From Monomorium pharaonis (lineage: Eukaryota > Arthropoda > Insecta > Hymenoptera > Formicidae): 64,000 nucleotides of DNA. Below the pieces are notes generated by a model. That model ran no database searches. It worked only from the letters and a program-made list of their open reading frames with translations, and was not told where the DNA came from. Where the stretch lies: NCBI RefSeq assembly GCF_013373865.1, contig NC_050469.1:20328046-20392045 (forward strand), given 5' to 3'. This document shows positions 51,009 through 64,000 of the stretch, in pieces; positions within the stretch are counted from its first letter, which is position 1; each line of letters begins with the position of its first letter. Made by a program: the position numbers and the translations under genes.

Positions 51009-52417
51009 TGAGAAAAGGGAGGAAGTATCTGAGGGCACCAGGTTACGGAGAGAGAAGCGTGAAGTAATTATATGAGGGCGGAGCACGCTAGGCTCATCTA
51101 CACCTAACACATTCATATCAGTCGGCCCGAGCCAAGGAGCTGCTGAAACGTGAAGCTCGTACATCAGGATTTCGTTGCCGGGATAGTAGACTCCTCGAGG
51201 AGTATGGCAGAATGAGTTTTCACATAGCGAAACTATTGCTAATTTCTTCTTGTGTAATAAAAGGATAAGAATTCTTATCTTCTAATATATATTACGGAAA
51301 AGTAAATAATATATTATAAAATATATCTCGCGTGTGTGTGTGTCTATTCAATAATAATAATTAAGTATTGTAAGGTATTTATAGGAATAAAGATTACAAA
51401 AAATACTTAAAAAACACAAACTTTGTGAATACAGAGATCGAATGAAAGATCCAAGTCACTCGAAAGTTTCATTGCCTCATCAAATCAAGAATTTTTTAAA
51501 TAAAATACCTTATAGTTAATCACCGACGAAAAATCATTGCACGAGATAGGAGAGAGGCGGAAAGATTAAAGAAGCAAAAGAAAGATGGCGCGAAAGGAGG
51601 AGAATAGTGTTATACATTTAAGTGGATACACCTATATAGAGGGACTTACTGGGATTCAATTACCGCAACGTCTGCAAAGCACGCTATTCCCACACCCTTA
51701 AAAGACTACCCCTCGCGTTGTGCGCGTCCCTACCTTTCCATCTCCTCAAGAACGAACAGGTGCTCTTGTGCCTGCTGTAAATTGTTCCCCCTGTAATCCA
51801 AAGTAAAGCGGTCGTTTTATCCGCGCCATGGCGAGATGGATGCCTCGCTACGTCTTTTCACGTAATAGATTGCAGCTACGCAGCTAATGCTCCCAGTTTT
51901 GATCAAAATTATGTTTTTTTTCGTATCGATAAAAAAATGTAGCTTTTAATTAATATTGGTCAATGTTAACAATAATATTTAATAAATATCTAAGAATACG
52001 GTCAATTTTTAACAATATAGTTACAAAATACTGCAAATAATGACATAAAAAAATCAATACGCAAAATATCAATTAAGAATGCAATAAAGCTTTAAAATTA
52101 ATAATTCCAAAAATTATGTATAGAACAACTTTTAACATTTAATAACAGTTTAATTTTCATTTCTCTCTTGGATTGGAAAAATGTCATATTTTTTTATTAA
52201 ATAACACTTTAATTACATGAAGTATAACTTTATTTCTCGGGTTTGATCTAATAGTTTGGTGTGAAAGCACGTGAATAATATCTCCAAAACGTGATTTTCA
52301 AAGAATGGCAGAATCTTCATCTTGAGATTAAGGAAGCAAGGAACGAAGTTATAACTAAGGATCAGAGAATAGGAAGTGTTGCGTGAGGCCAATAGCAAAC
52401 TTACGCCTAGATCGGTT
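51009..52417. other. Mixed non-coding DNA
   Basis: A perfect 14-bp palindrome ACTCCTCGAGGAGT lies at 51190-51203. 51,560-51,880 is GC-moderate; 51,890-52,400 is AT-rich. No gene was recognised. Confidence 0.45.
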
Positions 52418-52450
52418 ATGTACCTTCGTTCGGTTCGAACGTAGGTACAT
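52418..52450. repeat. 33-bp near-perfect palindrome
   Basis: ATGTACCTTCGTTCG pairs with CGAACGTAGGTACAT (14 of 15 pairs) around the 3-nt loop GTT. It could be a dimeric factor site or an RNA hairpin. Confidence 0.85.
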
Positions 52451-54015
<1,565 letters not shown>

Positions 54016-54020
54016 CACAG

Positions 54021-54091
54021 AAGATTCTTTCCAAATTTATTTCGAAAGAGATATCTATCTCGAGACCGCGCACTTTCGACCGCTTTAGCAG
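54021..54091 (+). CDS. Exon-like frame behind the microsatellite
   Basis: The CT tract ends in CTCTCCACAG, a textbook acceptor. The next 71 bases are open (KILSKFISKEISISRPRTFD, then RFS) up to AGCAG/GTACTT. The acceptor may be no more than a product of the repeat, and no family is recognised. Confidence 0.12.
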
Positions 54092-55006
54092 GTACTTAAG
54101 CAGATGCACATCATAAAGGTTTCTATACAATATTAACAAAATTATCAAATGTCGATATATATATTTCCTTTTGTACCAATCAAAAGTACCGTTTCCGTCA
54201 TTAGTCTCACTTGCAACAATATACGTTTTCAAATAATAATTCTAATTAATAACGAAATGAAATAAAACAGTCTTTTTATAACAGATGAGCGAAAATTACC
54301 ATTAGCAAAACGAAAGTGGTAACAATATAAACGCACTCTCTTATTGCTTTGCAAATAATAAAAAAATTAATAACAAAAACGTAACATCAACAGACAAGAT
54401 TGTTCTATTTTACTTTTTCTCTCTCACTCTTTCTTTTTCTCTTTCTCGTGAGGCTGTATCAAGTGCGCATTTTCGAGAGAAAATATATTAAACAAAGGAA
54501 AATGAGGAGAACCGTGCACATAGCAGTTTTGTACATTGAAATACGAAAAAGAGTCGTGCCTCCGTTAAGCTCGTCACGAATTAATCATTAACATCGACTC
54601 AATTTCGTCAATTGAGAAAGTTTTAGATGCCTTTTACGTCTTATATTTTAACCCTATAAATAGTTGTAGCCCTTTCATTACGTATTTCAGTTTCTAAGTG
54701 TGATACAACATATCGCAATGCACATCAGGAGAATGTGACTCTGTTTTCGGTCGATTTTTTGCAAACGATCACACCCCAGATCCGCGGACGTTGGCTGATT
54801 GGCCACCCTCGATAATTCAACCCCCTATCTACATGCTACTGCACCAAAGCAGAAACTACAGGTAGAGAGACCAAAAAGGGGAACGACTACAACAGAGCTA
54901 GGCTTATATGGATGATACTGTGTACTTGGATACTGATTGGTCTGGGAGCATATCGGTCAAAGTGAGCTACGGGAGGTAGCCATGGTGGGGAAGGTTCGTC
55001 ACTCAC
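54092..55006. other. Mixed non-coding DNA
   Basis: AT-rich to 54,750, then GC-moderate. No gene was recognised. Confidence 0.5.
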
Positions 55007-55102
55007 CGGTGCAGCATCCGATTCGCCGCAACCGATAAATTGACGATCGACAGATACGCACATCGACCATCTATTTGGCATTGCAGAGACAGCGGGTGCA
55101 GC
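55007..55102 (-). CDS. Candidate phase-0/0 coding exon
   Basis: On the minus strand an acceptor GTGGCAG (AG at 55104-55103) opens exactly 32 codons: AAPAVSAMPNRWSMCVSVDR, then QFIGCGESDAAP. They end at the donor CACCG/GTGAGTGAC (GT at 55006-55005). A symmetric phase-0 exon is what a skippable cassette exon would look like. An alternative acceptor lies 11 bases earlier (AG at 55115-55114), and that same string TTCAG/GTGAGT also reads as a strong donor. The peptide is unrecognised. The block is GC-moderate in AT-rich flanks. Confidence 0.3.
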
Positions 55103-55140
55103 CTGCCACTCACCTGAAGCATAAACAGAAACGACGGAGT

Positions 55141-55990
55141 GTTAGCTTATTCCACATGAGTTACCAGATATTTATAATACGATACATTTTTAATAATGAG
55201 AGGCAAACATAATTTTGCAGGTCCAATAATACAGTAAAAAAGAAACTATATTGACAAAAAATTATAATTAATTTAATATAAGAAATTAAAAAATATCATC
55301 AAATTATATATATTAAATTACAGATATTATATTATATAATAAGTCGTTATTGATTGTTGACTTGTCGACAATCCGATTGAAACGAAATAAAATCTTAAAA
55401 CTTTTTAAAAGAAGGTAAAAGATCCTTTTTTCTTTTTAAAAAGTGAGATCGTCATGTTAGACCAACTGTGTTTGAGAGTTCAACTTAGGGCATTTTATAT
55501 ACATATACAACGTGCTAGGGGGACGCGATGGTTGGACCGCGAGTGCTGGTTCAGCTTCTTTTGTAATAGAATGAATGCACATGGTGCCTTGTCCGGTCAC
55601 ATGCACGTTGAGTCTGAATTTTGGTAGTGTTAGTATCTCGGGATATCAATAGTTCACGTTAAGAGCGAAAGGGTTAGTCTAGGTCGTATAGGGAAAAAGA
55701 GAACTTTACATCACTAATTTCGCTTTATTTTTTCACGTTTACGATTAATAATGATTAATATTGCATAAGATAAGAAAGAATTAAGACAACAAAAAATTAA
55801 ATTTACTTGACTGTATAAGATGTAAATAAAATAGTTTTGTTAAGCAGAATAATTTTTTAATGCGTATTATTGTTGTAATGCACGTATTACATGTATTATT
55901 ATTAAACAAGTACAAACATTTCCTATAACTAATTTTTATTTCTTATTATTATAAGAAAATATGAATAAAAGAATTGTAATTTTGAACAAT
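55141..55990. other. AT-rich DNA with a GC patch
   Basis: 55,440-55,690 is GC-moderate; the rest is AT-rich. No gene was recognised. Confidence 0.5.
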
Positions 55991-56262
55991 AAACGGTTCT
56001 CCAGAATTCTCTTCAAACTCGCACAATCCTTGTTACTTGGAAATTGTTTACACGCGAATGTATCCCGTTTGAGCTGCCGTTTGCTGTTCGGCCTAGAATT
56101 ACTTCGCCTTTCCAGGAGTACGCGACGCCCTGAAACTGAGTCTGGCGTACATACCTAAGCGTCCTTCCTGCGCTCATTTATCAGGATTTCCGAAGGAGAA
56201 ACTAGAGTTTTTAAGCCGCCATAAATTCTCTTACTTAAAACTCGCAAAAACCAGAAACACGA
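55991..56262. other. GC-moderate spacer
   Basis: The frame 55961-56158 has no recognisable motif. Confidence 0.45.
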
Positions 56263-56337
56263 TTCTCGATATGGCTGTGCAAAACAACGTCGTGCGTTCT
56301 GTGTAAAAGTGCCAAGGCACTTTCTCTATATCGAGAA
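56263..56337. repeat. Nested inverted repeats, 75 nt
   Basis: TTCTCGATAT (56263-56272) pairs with ATATCGAGAA (56328-56337). Inside it AAAGTGCC/GGCACTTT forms a second perfect hairpin with a 2-nt loop (56306-56323). The 33 bases on the left side are unpaired, so it is not a simple microRNA precursor. Confidence 0.75.
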
Positions 56338-57480
56338 ATAAAAATAACATCAAAATTATAATTTTGTGAAAGTCGCGGACAAGTTTACACCGCATAGAAC
56401 GTTTATCACAGAAGTGAATCTCATTCTATTTTTTTGACCGCGGATAAATCTTAACCGGTTTCCTTCTTCCGCGATATCAAGGCGCGATCCTATCTAATAA
56501 GATTGCAGGAAACATTCGAGAAATGAGCCGCAAAGGGTACAAAGATTGCAGCTGGCTTTATGCATATGAGTACGCGCACGCGCGTGTATGTTTTTGCGCG
56601 AATGCGAGTCTGGAAAAGAGAAAGACAGAAGGAGTGAGAAGAAGTGCAGGAGGGGAGTGGAATTGAGCACGGAGCAGTTATTATCTATCGCTCTCGTTAC
56701 CACAGGTTGCTCGTAAACCGGCCGCATCAAGGGGATGGGGTGAAGTGGGATGGAGTGTAGAAGCATAGGTAGATAGGTAGATACCAGTACTCATATCGTC
56801 GTCGTCATCGTCCCGTACTCGCGTAGCACCAGGGGTGAACCTAACCCCCCACTCCGGGCCATACTCATTGGTTACCCCTGTAGAATATCACGCGGAGTGC
56901 GAACGGACGGCTGTGTCTGGGGGGCTGTTTGAAAATCTCGGCTTGCCATTCTCTACGCTCGGTCGATCGTGAATGGAAATCAAGGCTTATACCCCGCCTC
57001 TTTGTACTGTTAACTTTTAATTATATGTAGGAACTGCCAGTGTCATTTTTTGGCGCAACTCTCATCTGCTGATGATGAAACGAATAAATATGAATATTTA
57101 TATCTACATATAAAGTGACAATAAAAAAAATGTCGCGTAAATATATATCTCTCCGAAGAATATATTTCAAAATTTGTATTCACAGTTCATATTATTAAAA
57201 ATATATTTAAACATATATACATACACAATAAATGCAGTTATATGTATATGTATGCGTATACGTATATAACAAGTGTTACCGCTTAAAATTTTTTTGACCA
57301 AGATTGAGGATACGTTAATGGTTAACTGATACTTTCCAATTACTATTATATCTTCTGTTAATAAATTTAATTATTCAACTGTTTAATTAGTGTGGTAAAT
57401 AAGATATTATAAGAAAAACAGTAAATTCCCATTCATCTTGAGTTTGTCAGGTATACAGCTCCGAAAAAGATATATTAATT
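56338..57480. other. GC-moderate island, then AT-rich DNA
   Basis: 56,380-56,980 is GC-moderate and contains an imperfect inverted repeat CAGGGGTGAACC / GGTTACCCCTG (56830-56841 and 56870-56880). 56,990-57,480 is AT-rich. Confidence 0.45.
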
Positions 57481-58574
57481 CGCGCGTCATGTAGAGAAAC
57501 CATAGCGGTACAAAATATGCGATTTCTCAAGGGCAGGACAGGTACACCTATGGATGCATACATCGTTGAGGCTGTGGCTGACGGGCTGGTAGATAGCTCG
57601 GAGAGGGGTTTGGATTGAGATCGAGTCAGAGTTTTTTGCCAGAACGGCGTTGAGCGAACGCGAGTACGCGAAACCCCCGTGGAGCAACAGTGCGCTCGTC
57701 CCGCGACAGGGGGCAGCACTACCATCGCACTATACCGATATTGTGTAGCGTGTAGTTGCTACGAGCAGCCGCTGCACCAGGAACTCATAAATCTTCTGGG
57801 ATATAGATGGCTCTAGTGTCGCGTGAGGTTGCAAGCTACCCCATGCAGGGTGCCGTGAAACGCCCTCCCGTCCCTACTCTATCCCCTCACCCTGCCCACT
57901 TCATCGTTCCTCTCGCTCTCTCGTCGTCGCCCATCCATTCCATGACCGAATTACTGGAATCTCACCTTCCGGGCCGAAGGTGGACTTTTTGAAACGAATG
58001 ATGCTCGTTTATCAATACTAATCAAAATGCATGGATATTTCAAGCAGTATTCGCCTCCGAGCACTTAAAGATTCATTAGTACTAAATAAAACAATAGCAC
58101 CTTTATCGGATAAAATAGAATCACTTTTAAATTGATGAGTTTTATCGGGAAATAAATAAGACAGGAGCGTCGGCAAATAGTTTTCAAACACATTGGGAGA
58201 TTTCAGAATATTTATTTTCGATAACATCGCGATTTGCAAATATAAACATGCCATGTTGTCATCGAGCACGTCCATCAAATTTGAACAGTATAATAAAGAT
58301 AAGAAGAATAATAGCGTAACGATAAAAGGAACAATTTTCTAGTAAAAAAATCGAACCTATAAATTACTTGGTAGAAAACTCAAGAGAACTACAATATTAA
58401 TAAATGACGGAATCCTAAAATATGCAAAAAACGAAAAGTACTTCTTTAATAATAAGAAAGAATTATATGTTGATATGACTTCAGTATGCAGGAATAAAAC
58501 AAGTACATGAAGTAGTTTGGAGGAAAAAGAGAGAGAGATGAAAGAAAGGAGAAAAAACAGAACAAGCGGAAGAT
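57481..58574. other. GC-moderate island and spacer
   Basis: 57,480-58,000 is GC-moderate with a C/T-biased part at 57,855-57,960. Minus frames at 57447-57725 and 58018-58278 have no known motif. 58,000-58,570 is AT-rich. Confidence 0.4.
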
Positions 58575-58616
58575 CCAGCCAGCTAGCTAGCTAGCCAGCC
58601 AACCAGCCAGCCAGTT
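58575..58616. repeat. (AGCC/AGCT)n short tandem repeat
   Basis: About ten 4-bp units alternating CCAG and CTAG variants. Confidence 0.9.
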
Positions 58617-60306
58617 AATCAGAGAAAGGAGAGAAGGCGACACCGATGATGAATCACTCGTTAGAAATGAGTGGGAGAGAAAGAGAAAGAGGGTAAAGGA
58701 AGAGCAATAAGAAAACACATGCAAAAAATGCACCATGTCGGAACGCGCTAGAGCGAGTCGCTAACTGACTTATCTATACATCAGAGTCTCCGACTCGTTC
58801 TCTCGGCCTCACGAGAGCATGGCGTTTTGAACATGTTAGACATTAATTACAATAAAATTTAGCGCTCAGTTAATATAATTAAAAGTATATGTAACCAATA
58901 TGTGAAGAAAATATACGTACGTTTGAAAACACAATTAACAAACGAACAATATACATTGTATTGCATGACATTGTCGTGAGTTTGGGAATTTAGATAATAG
59001 CTTATACTAACATAATCCGAGATAAATTATAGGATAATAAGATTGTTGATAATTTTGGAATTTATCGAATTTTACAACGGCGATCGACAGTACAGTTAAA
59101 TCATTGGAAACAATGTGTTGCGAAAGGATAACGGTCGAGAAGATGTAACCAATCGCCAACGAGAAAACTGAATTCTTCCCGTGGGCATGTCGGACAAATC
59201 CGAGGGGTCGACTTGCCGTCGCCGAGGAAATTGGGTTCGTCTTACGGACCTACAGGAGTGCGCAAGTAAAAGAAGTTCCAGTATCATCAAAGAATGTCTC
59301 GACGTCGCGCGTTTATACGCGCACACCGATAGGGCTTATATAGAAGTTGCGTTCGCTTGGTCATGGGTAATGGTTTTACGAGCGTCAAGGGTGATATAAA
59401 GAAAATGAAAAACACACCGGCGCTGTTGCCAGCATGCACGGCGTATAACTAACTACGTTCCTGCCATGTCCCCTCCTTTCCGCATCTACTTCTTAAGTTT
59501 GTGTATAGCGAGGGTAAAACCCGCCGCTTCGAAATATCTTCCGCTTCGCAACTTCACTTCCAATATAAAGTACAATTAATCGTACCTCCAAATCATGACT
59601 ATATTGCCTATATTTCAGTTATTAGCTCAATAGTTAGCTTATAAAAAGATAATAGTTACGTTCTTCCTCACTTATATTTTGTGCAATAAATCTGTTAATA
59701 ATTAGTATTTTTAATAAAAATTTTGATATTTTTATTCACTATAAATATATTGTTGAATCGATTCCAGATTTTAAATTATAATGTATATCTAATATTCAGG
59801 ATTAATAATTTTAACGGATAAATTCTATCGCTGATAATAAAGAACATATATATTGTGTAAAATTAAAAATACATGCGCATTGTGTTACTTTTACACTCTT
59901 TTTCAGTTACTCTAATTTAATACTTTACTTGAATTAATACAACAGCAAACATAATATGTTAAAGTAACAAATAAGTATGTTAAATTTTAACGAATAAGTA
60001 TTTTAATCGGGATATTTTTAAACAAAAAAATACAAATTTACCAACCTTATAGTTTTCTTGTTAATTTATGTTGTTTTTTACGTTAAATAAGAAGATATAA
60101 GTTTATTAGTCTCTTCTCAATTTGCAAGTTATACAATCCATTATGTGCTCCATAAAGTAACTAAATATATCTTTTCATGAATTTTTTGGCGCTACTGAGA
60201 TGGTGCCAACTCACTTATATTCATCATAATATTGAAATAAGCTCTCAAAAGTTTGCGTGGTAGTTCATTAAATTTGTTCTGTGTTGGCTCGCGTATCCGT
60301 AGATTT
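58617..60306. other. Mixed, mostly AT-rich DNA
   Basis: 59,100-59,560 is GC-moderate with frames on both strands and no recognised protein. 59,570-60,280 is AT-rich. Confidence 0.5.
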
Positions 60307-60444
60307 TATATAAAGAAAGGGGAAGGTTTTATGAAAGTTGAGTGGAGAGTATGGTGATGGTATGAGGTGAAAGATGCCAGCTAATTGTGATACACTCTGC
60401 GGGAAGTCGCGACGGTGAGCGAGATGATTGTTCGGCTATATAAA
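60307..60444 (+). promoter_or_regulatory. Two candidate TATA boxes 130 bp apart
   Basis: TATATAAA occurs at 60307-60314 and 60437-60444. The second sits in a GC-moderate patch (GGCTATATAAACTT) and is followed by a purine-rich stretch and the (CT)n tract at 60493. No downstream ORF or donor was recognised. Confidence 0.3.
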
Positions 60445-60486
60445 CTTTAGAAGAAGCGGAAGTGCACGGAGAGATCCCACAACGAA

Positions 60487-60492
<6 letters not shown>

Positions 60493-60538
<46 letters not shown>
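60493..60538. repeat. (CT)23 microsatellite
   Basis: Uninterrupted CT units, 50 bases downstream of the second TATA motif. Confidence 0.95.
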
Positions 60539-60541
<3 letters not shown>

Positions 60542-62500
60542 TTTTTTCTTATATTATTGTATTAATTTTTTTATTTGTGCACGAAACTTTTAGTTTATCA
60601 CGTCTTTGCGTAATACATATCTTACGTCGCTTTTGAAAATATTTTTAGTTTTTTTTTTGTAAGTAGCATATATCATGTGACACTCGTTTATATAATCATA
60701 AAAATATATATGCAAGAATGTTATCCTATAACGCAAATTAAAATTATTCCCATCGTAGAACCATAAAGCAAACGAAAGGACGATAAATTGAGCGGATGAT
60801 ATTTATCACGTAAGCACGGCCAAGGAATGTATTCAATTCGCTCCACTTTTATTCTAATCTGATCTCGCGCGATACGCATAAATAAGCCGTCTGGAAATCG
60901 GAAATATCTAAGTAAATGGATAGTCATCAAATTAATCAGCATAGGCAGTTAATAATATGATACAATCTAATATTGGCACATAAAAATTATCTAATTGTCT
61001 GTTATCGGATCAAACACGGGTGATTTCTTTCGATTTAAAATAAAAAAATTTATTCATTTTAAGAATGCTATAAAATTTACAGATTGTCTCCATGTTTTGA
61101 TCCATCTGAATGTCAACGTTTCATGAATATTGTATAGAGAATTTCATCAGCGGGAGAAGTAATCTGATATCCTGGTAAAAGCTTTAACAACATAGTTTAT
61201 TTATTCTTTCCGTATAACATATGCAGTGTGCAATAATTCTTATGAGGTGTAATAATATTTCCATTAAAAGCTATTTAATTACTTTATACAATTTTATCAT
61301 AAATATTATGCCACAAAATATTTTTTTAAGAATTAACATGATGAGATACAATATAACAAAATAAGATATAATTTAAAGTAATATTCTTTCTTATTTTACT
61401 TCACATTAATAACATCTTTTTTTAAACTTAATGCATATGGTAGATATTTATGCTTAATCATTCAAATTTATTTAATTTTAAAGCTCACCATACTTTTTTA
61501 AAACACATTTAATTATAAATGTGGCAAAAAAATGCGAAATGCGTGACATAATTTCACAATAATGCAATTTTTATATCACGATTAATTGTAAAATAATTAA
61601 GTCACAGATATTAAATCAACTATAAGGCATAGTAAACATGTTACATATGCTACCGAATAAGTCCTTAAAAAAAGTGAATTTTAGGCTTTGTATCGAGACT
61701 TTCTAGTCGGTACAATGTTGCTTGCAGCTTGTTTCACAAGCCGGTATTCCAGTGAATAAAAGACAAAAAATATGAAAAGAAAAAAGGAAGAAACGAAAAA
61801 AAAAGAAAGGATACCTATTCTCTGTTTTTTTTTATCTCGCATGTGTGTGGTTCTTTTTTATATTTCCGAAACTTCAAAACCCAGGGATTCTCAGAATATT
61901 TATGTTGCGGTTTCTCTTATTGTTGTGTAAATGTGGTCCAATGGTCCTCCAAGAAGCTGAATTTTTAATGTTGATATCAAATGTAAAAATAAACTTTCTA
62001 AAACTTATATTACCGATAAGTAAAATGTTTATGTATATGTATATAGATATATATATATATATATATATGCAATTATGAGACAGTTTGTTAAAAACACTTT
62101 GCTAAAAATGCTTGCTAAACTAAATATTCAAGTGCTATTTTTAATTAAAATAAATATTAACTATTAATTCAAATTTATGTAAAACTTTCCGCGTAAAAGA
62201 AATTATATTATTCTCTCTCTCTCTTTCTCTCAATTAATTTTTTAAAGTCATTCTCATAGATACTTTCCACTTAAAGACATAAATTAAGCACCATTTTTTG
62301 CATTTAATATCAAATAAATAACAAAAATGGCACGACGCTTGTGTCGACTTGTGTTACTAAATAATTAAATAATTAATTTAAATAATTTTAAATAATTTAG
62401 TAAAAATATGCTGATGAAAAGATGAAATTATAATTTGTAAATAATAAAATTAAAGTGTTATTTCCAATTCAGTGAGTAGGGAAAGATTATAAAAGTTTTC
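60539..62500. other. Long AT-rich stretch
   Basis: It contains an (AT)n tract at 62047-62069 and a short (CT)n at 62211-62231. No gene was recognised; the frame 61845-62078 runs into the AT tract. Confidence 0.55.
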
Positions 62501-62591
62501 GATGAAATCGCAAAGCAGTGCCACGTGCAATTGATATCTCGAAATTTTTCTAGGACAACTGTGTGCAAGGTAGGTCAGGGTCTGATTGCAG

Positions 62592-62767
62592 GAAGGAAGC
62601 AGTTAGGCCCGGTTAAAGTCGTTAAGCCAAGTTTACGAGGTGTTACCGGGAGCGTAACCTGTAAATCTCAAAGGCATTCGAGAGAAGGAAAGAGAGAGAG
62701 AAAACGCGTGCCAGTGGCCGCCCTTGGAAAGGCCGCGGAAGGGGTAATGGATATAACCGGGATGTAA
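62592..62767 (+). CDS. Candidate exon or reading frame, unrecognised
   Basis: After CTGATTGCAG (AG at 62590-62591) a frame reads GRKQLGPVKVVKPSLRGVTG, then SVTCKSQRHSREGKRERKR and VPVAALGKAAEGVMDITGM, to TAA at 62765. A donor-like CGAG/GTAAGA follows at 62775/62776, so the block could instead be an untranslated exon of 184 nt. A CACGTG E-box lies at 62522-62527 and a 16-nt microexon-like unit at 62554-62569. The basic peptide matches nothing I know. Confidence 0.18.
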
Positions 62768-62775
62768 GAACCGAG

Positions 62776-63854
62776 GTAAGACTACTTGAGCGCTATAAAC
62801 GCTTTTATGGATCGTAAAACGTCTTCCTTTACAGCCAATAAAGATCCCTGACCTACCCGGTTGGCGAGCGAGTAACAGAACGCGCGCACGAAGAAGCGAC
62901 GGTGATCGCACATCGATCTGTCGAAATCACGCTTTACTACGCAATAAAATCACGCGGCATCGTACTTTATTTTCTCTTCATGGGACTGCGAATCGTGGGT
63001 TTATTGGATTATTGACCGATAGCTCCGGGAATGCATTCGCGGGGAAAATGTGAATAGCCTTGCCGACTCAGCACGGTGAGCATTTTATACCACACCAATA
63101 CCAACATACGCGCACACGGGCATCGCGCCGATTCGACTCACCACGCCGAGAAACAGGAAGGTCGTGAGTTACTATATAACCACGTCGATAAAAACAAACC
63201 ATAAAGCGCATTACGGGCGATCATCGAACTACCGCTCAATATATCCTGCTTGGTAGGTAGAGGCAACCTCTAAATTAAGTTTCGTACCGACAGAGACGTC
63301 GGTAAGAGAGGCAGAACATTATCGACCAAGTAACGCCAATTCGTGCTGCCACCTACCAGGAAAATGGCTTAAGTGACTGTAAAATAAGTACCTCGCGGAG
63401 TACTACATGGAGAGATTCAAATTTTGAATGTTATTTTTCATCTTTCACATATTTTATGTACATTTGTTGACATTTAATGTAACCAATGCGTAGTTTAATA
63501 ATTTTATGTAGTAAAACAATAAGAAATTTTTATAACAGATGATGAATCAAAGTAAAACAAATAGATAACCACGCCTTAGCCCCGCCCACAAATGAAAAGT
63601 TGAAGCAGCCATAATTTAACCCAGGAGCTATTGAAACCGATAGATGGCATTGTCTTTTGCTTTCATTATATTATATGTATGTATTTATTACATATAAAAT
63701 GTAAAGAGAAAAACTCAAAACTTTAAAAATACCTAATGTTTATTACTTTAAAAAATCATTTATATAAAAAAATTGATCAAACCTAATTATAGTAGTTATA
63801 AAAAAAAATATTTCTGGATAAATGTAAATAAAACTTGTTTGAAAAACAAACACA
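62776..63854. other. GC-moderate, then AT-rich DNA
   Basis: 62,776-63,400 is GC-moderate without a recognised gene; 63,420-63,850 is AT-rich. The bases 63,560-63,660 look like an old interspersed repeat but no ends are visible. Confidence 0.4.
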
Positions 63855-64000
63855 AATAAATAATTCAATTTTGACCTGACTGGCCAGATATAATTAAATA
63901 CAAGCGTTTCGACCAACGATTTAAGTCTTTATCAAATGCAATTGATAGTGCTTGTATTTAATTATATCTGACCAGTCAGGTCAAAATTGAATTATTTATT
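63855..64000. repeat. Inverted repeat with 51-bp arms, at the window edge
   Basis: Bases 63855-63905 pair with 63950-64000 with a single mismatch (GGCCAG versus GGTCAG). The 44-base loop read on the minus strand contains TTGATAA, AGAC, GGTC and GAAAC in hammerhead-like order. The arms run to the last base of the window and may continue beyond it. It is probably part of a repeat family or two head-to-head copies of a transposon end. Confidence 0.85.

Noticed and set aside
57066..57090. CTGATGATGAAAC resembling a hammerhead core
   Set aside because: No helix II lies between CTGATGA and GAAAC, and no flanking stems are visible.
62411..62432. CTGATGA...GAAAT resembling a hammerhead core
   Set aside because: The interval cannot form helix II and flanking pairing is absent.

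Overview
This 64-kb window looks like nuclear DNA from an arthropod, most likely an insect and plausibly a hymenopteran such as an ant. The evidence is compositional. AT-rich non-coding DNA alternates with GC-rich, CpG-containing islands of a few hundred bases. Long (CT/GA)n and (CA/GT)n microsatellites are dense, there are two TA-flanked MITE-like elements, and splice-like signals occur without any operon-like gene packing. The species cannot be read from the sequence. I recognise no conserved protein: none of the open frames shows a transposase, reverse transcriptase, kinase, homeobox or other familiar motif, and most long frames are translations of microsatellites or GC-rich islands. No rRNA, tRNA, snRNA or CRISPR array was recognised. 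The simplest reading is a gene desert or one or more very large introns.

Layout: 1-5,000 is mostly AT-rich, with a chain of small palindromes at 3,954-4,023. A nearly full-length fold-back MITE lies at 5,049-5,288. The 8,480-11,350 stretch holds the most gene-like small items: an exact YY1/Pho-type motif over an ATG at 9,007, a minus-strand 61-residue ORF at 9,066-9,251, a minus-strand donor at 9,920 and a minus-strand 136-nt exon-like frame at 11,193-11,328. The 18,295-20,130 block is the best promoter/first-exon candidate, with CRE, E-box and CCAAT motifs, long GAGA-type arrays and a minus-strand donor. From 22 to 46 kb AT-rich DNA alternates with GC-rich and often strongly pyrimidine- or purine-biased islands, Z-DNA-prone tracts at 29.9 and 30.3 kb, and a CRE+TATA cluster at 45.6 kb.

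The right part has a pogo/Tigger-like MITE at 49,032-49,237, a 123-bp homopurine tract at 50,886-51,008, a 33-bp imperfect palindrome at 52,418-52,450 and a 193-bp (CA)n(CT)n tract at 53,823-54,015. A phase-0/0 exon-like frame lies on the minus strand at 55,007-55,102, and two TATA motifs lie at 60.3-60.4 kb. The window ends in a 51-bp-arm inverted repeat whose loop resembles a degenerate hammerhead-ribozyme core. If the exon candidates are real, several fit a minus-strand gene with very long introns, but nothing here proves that they belong together.
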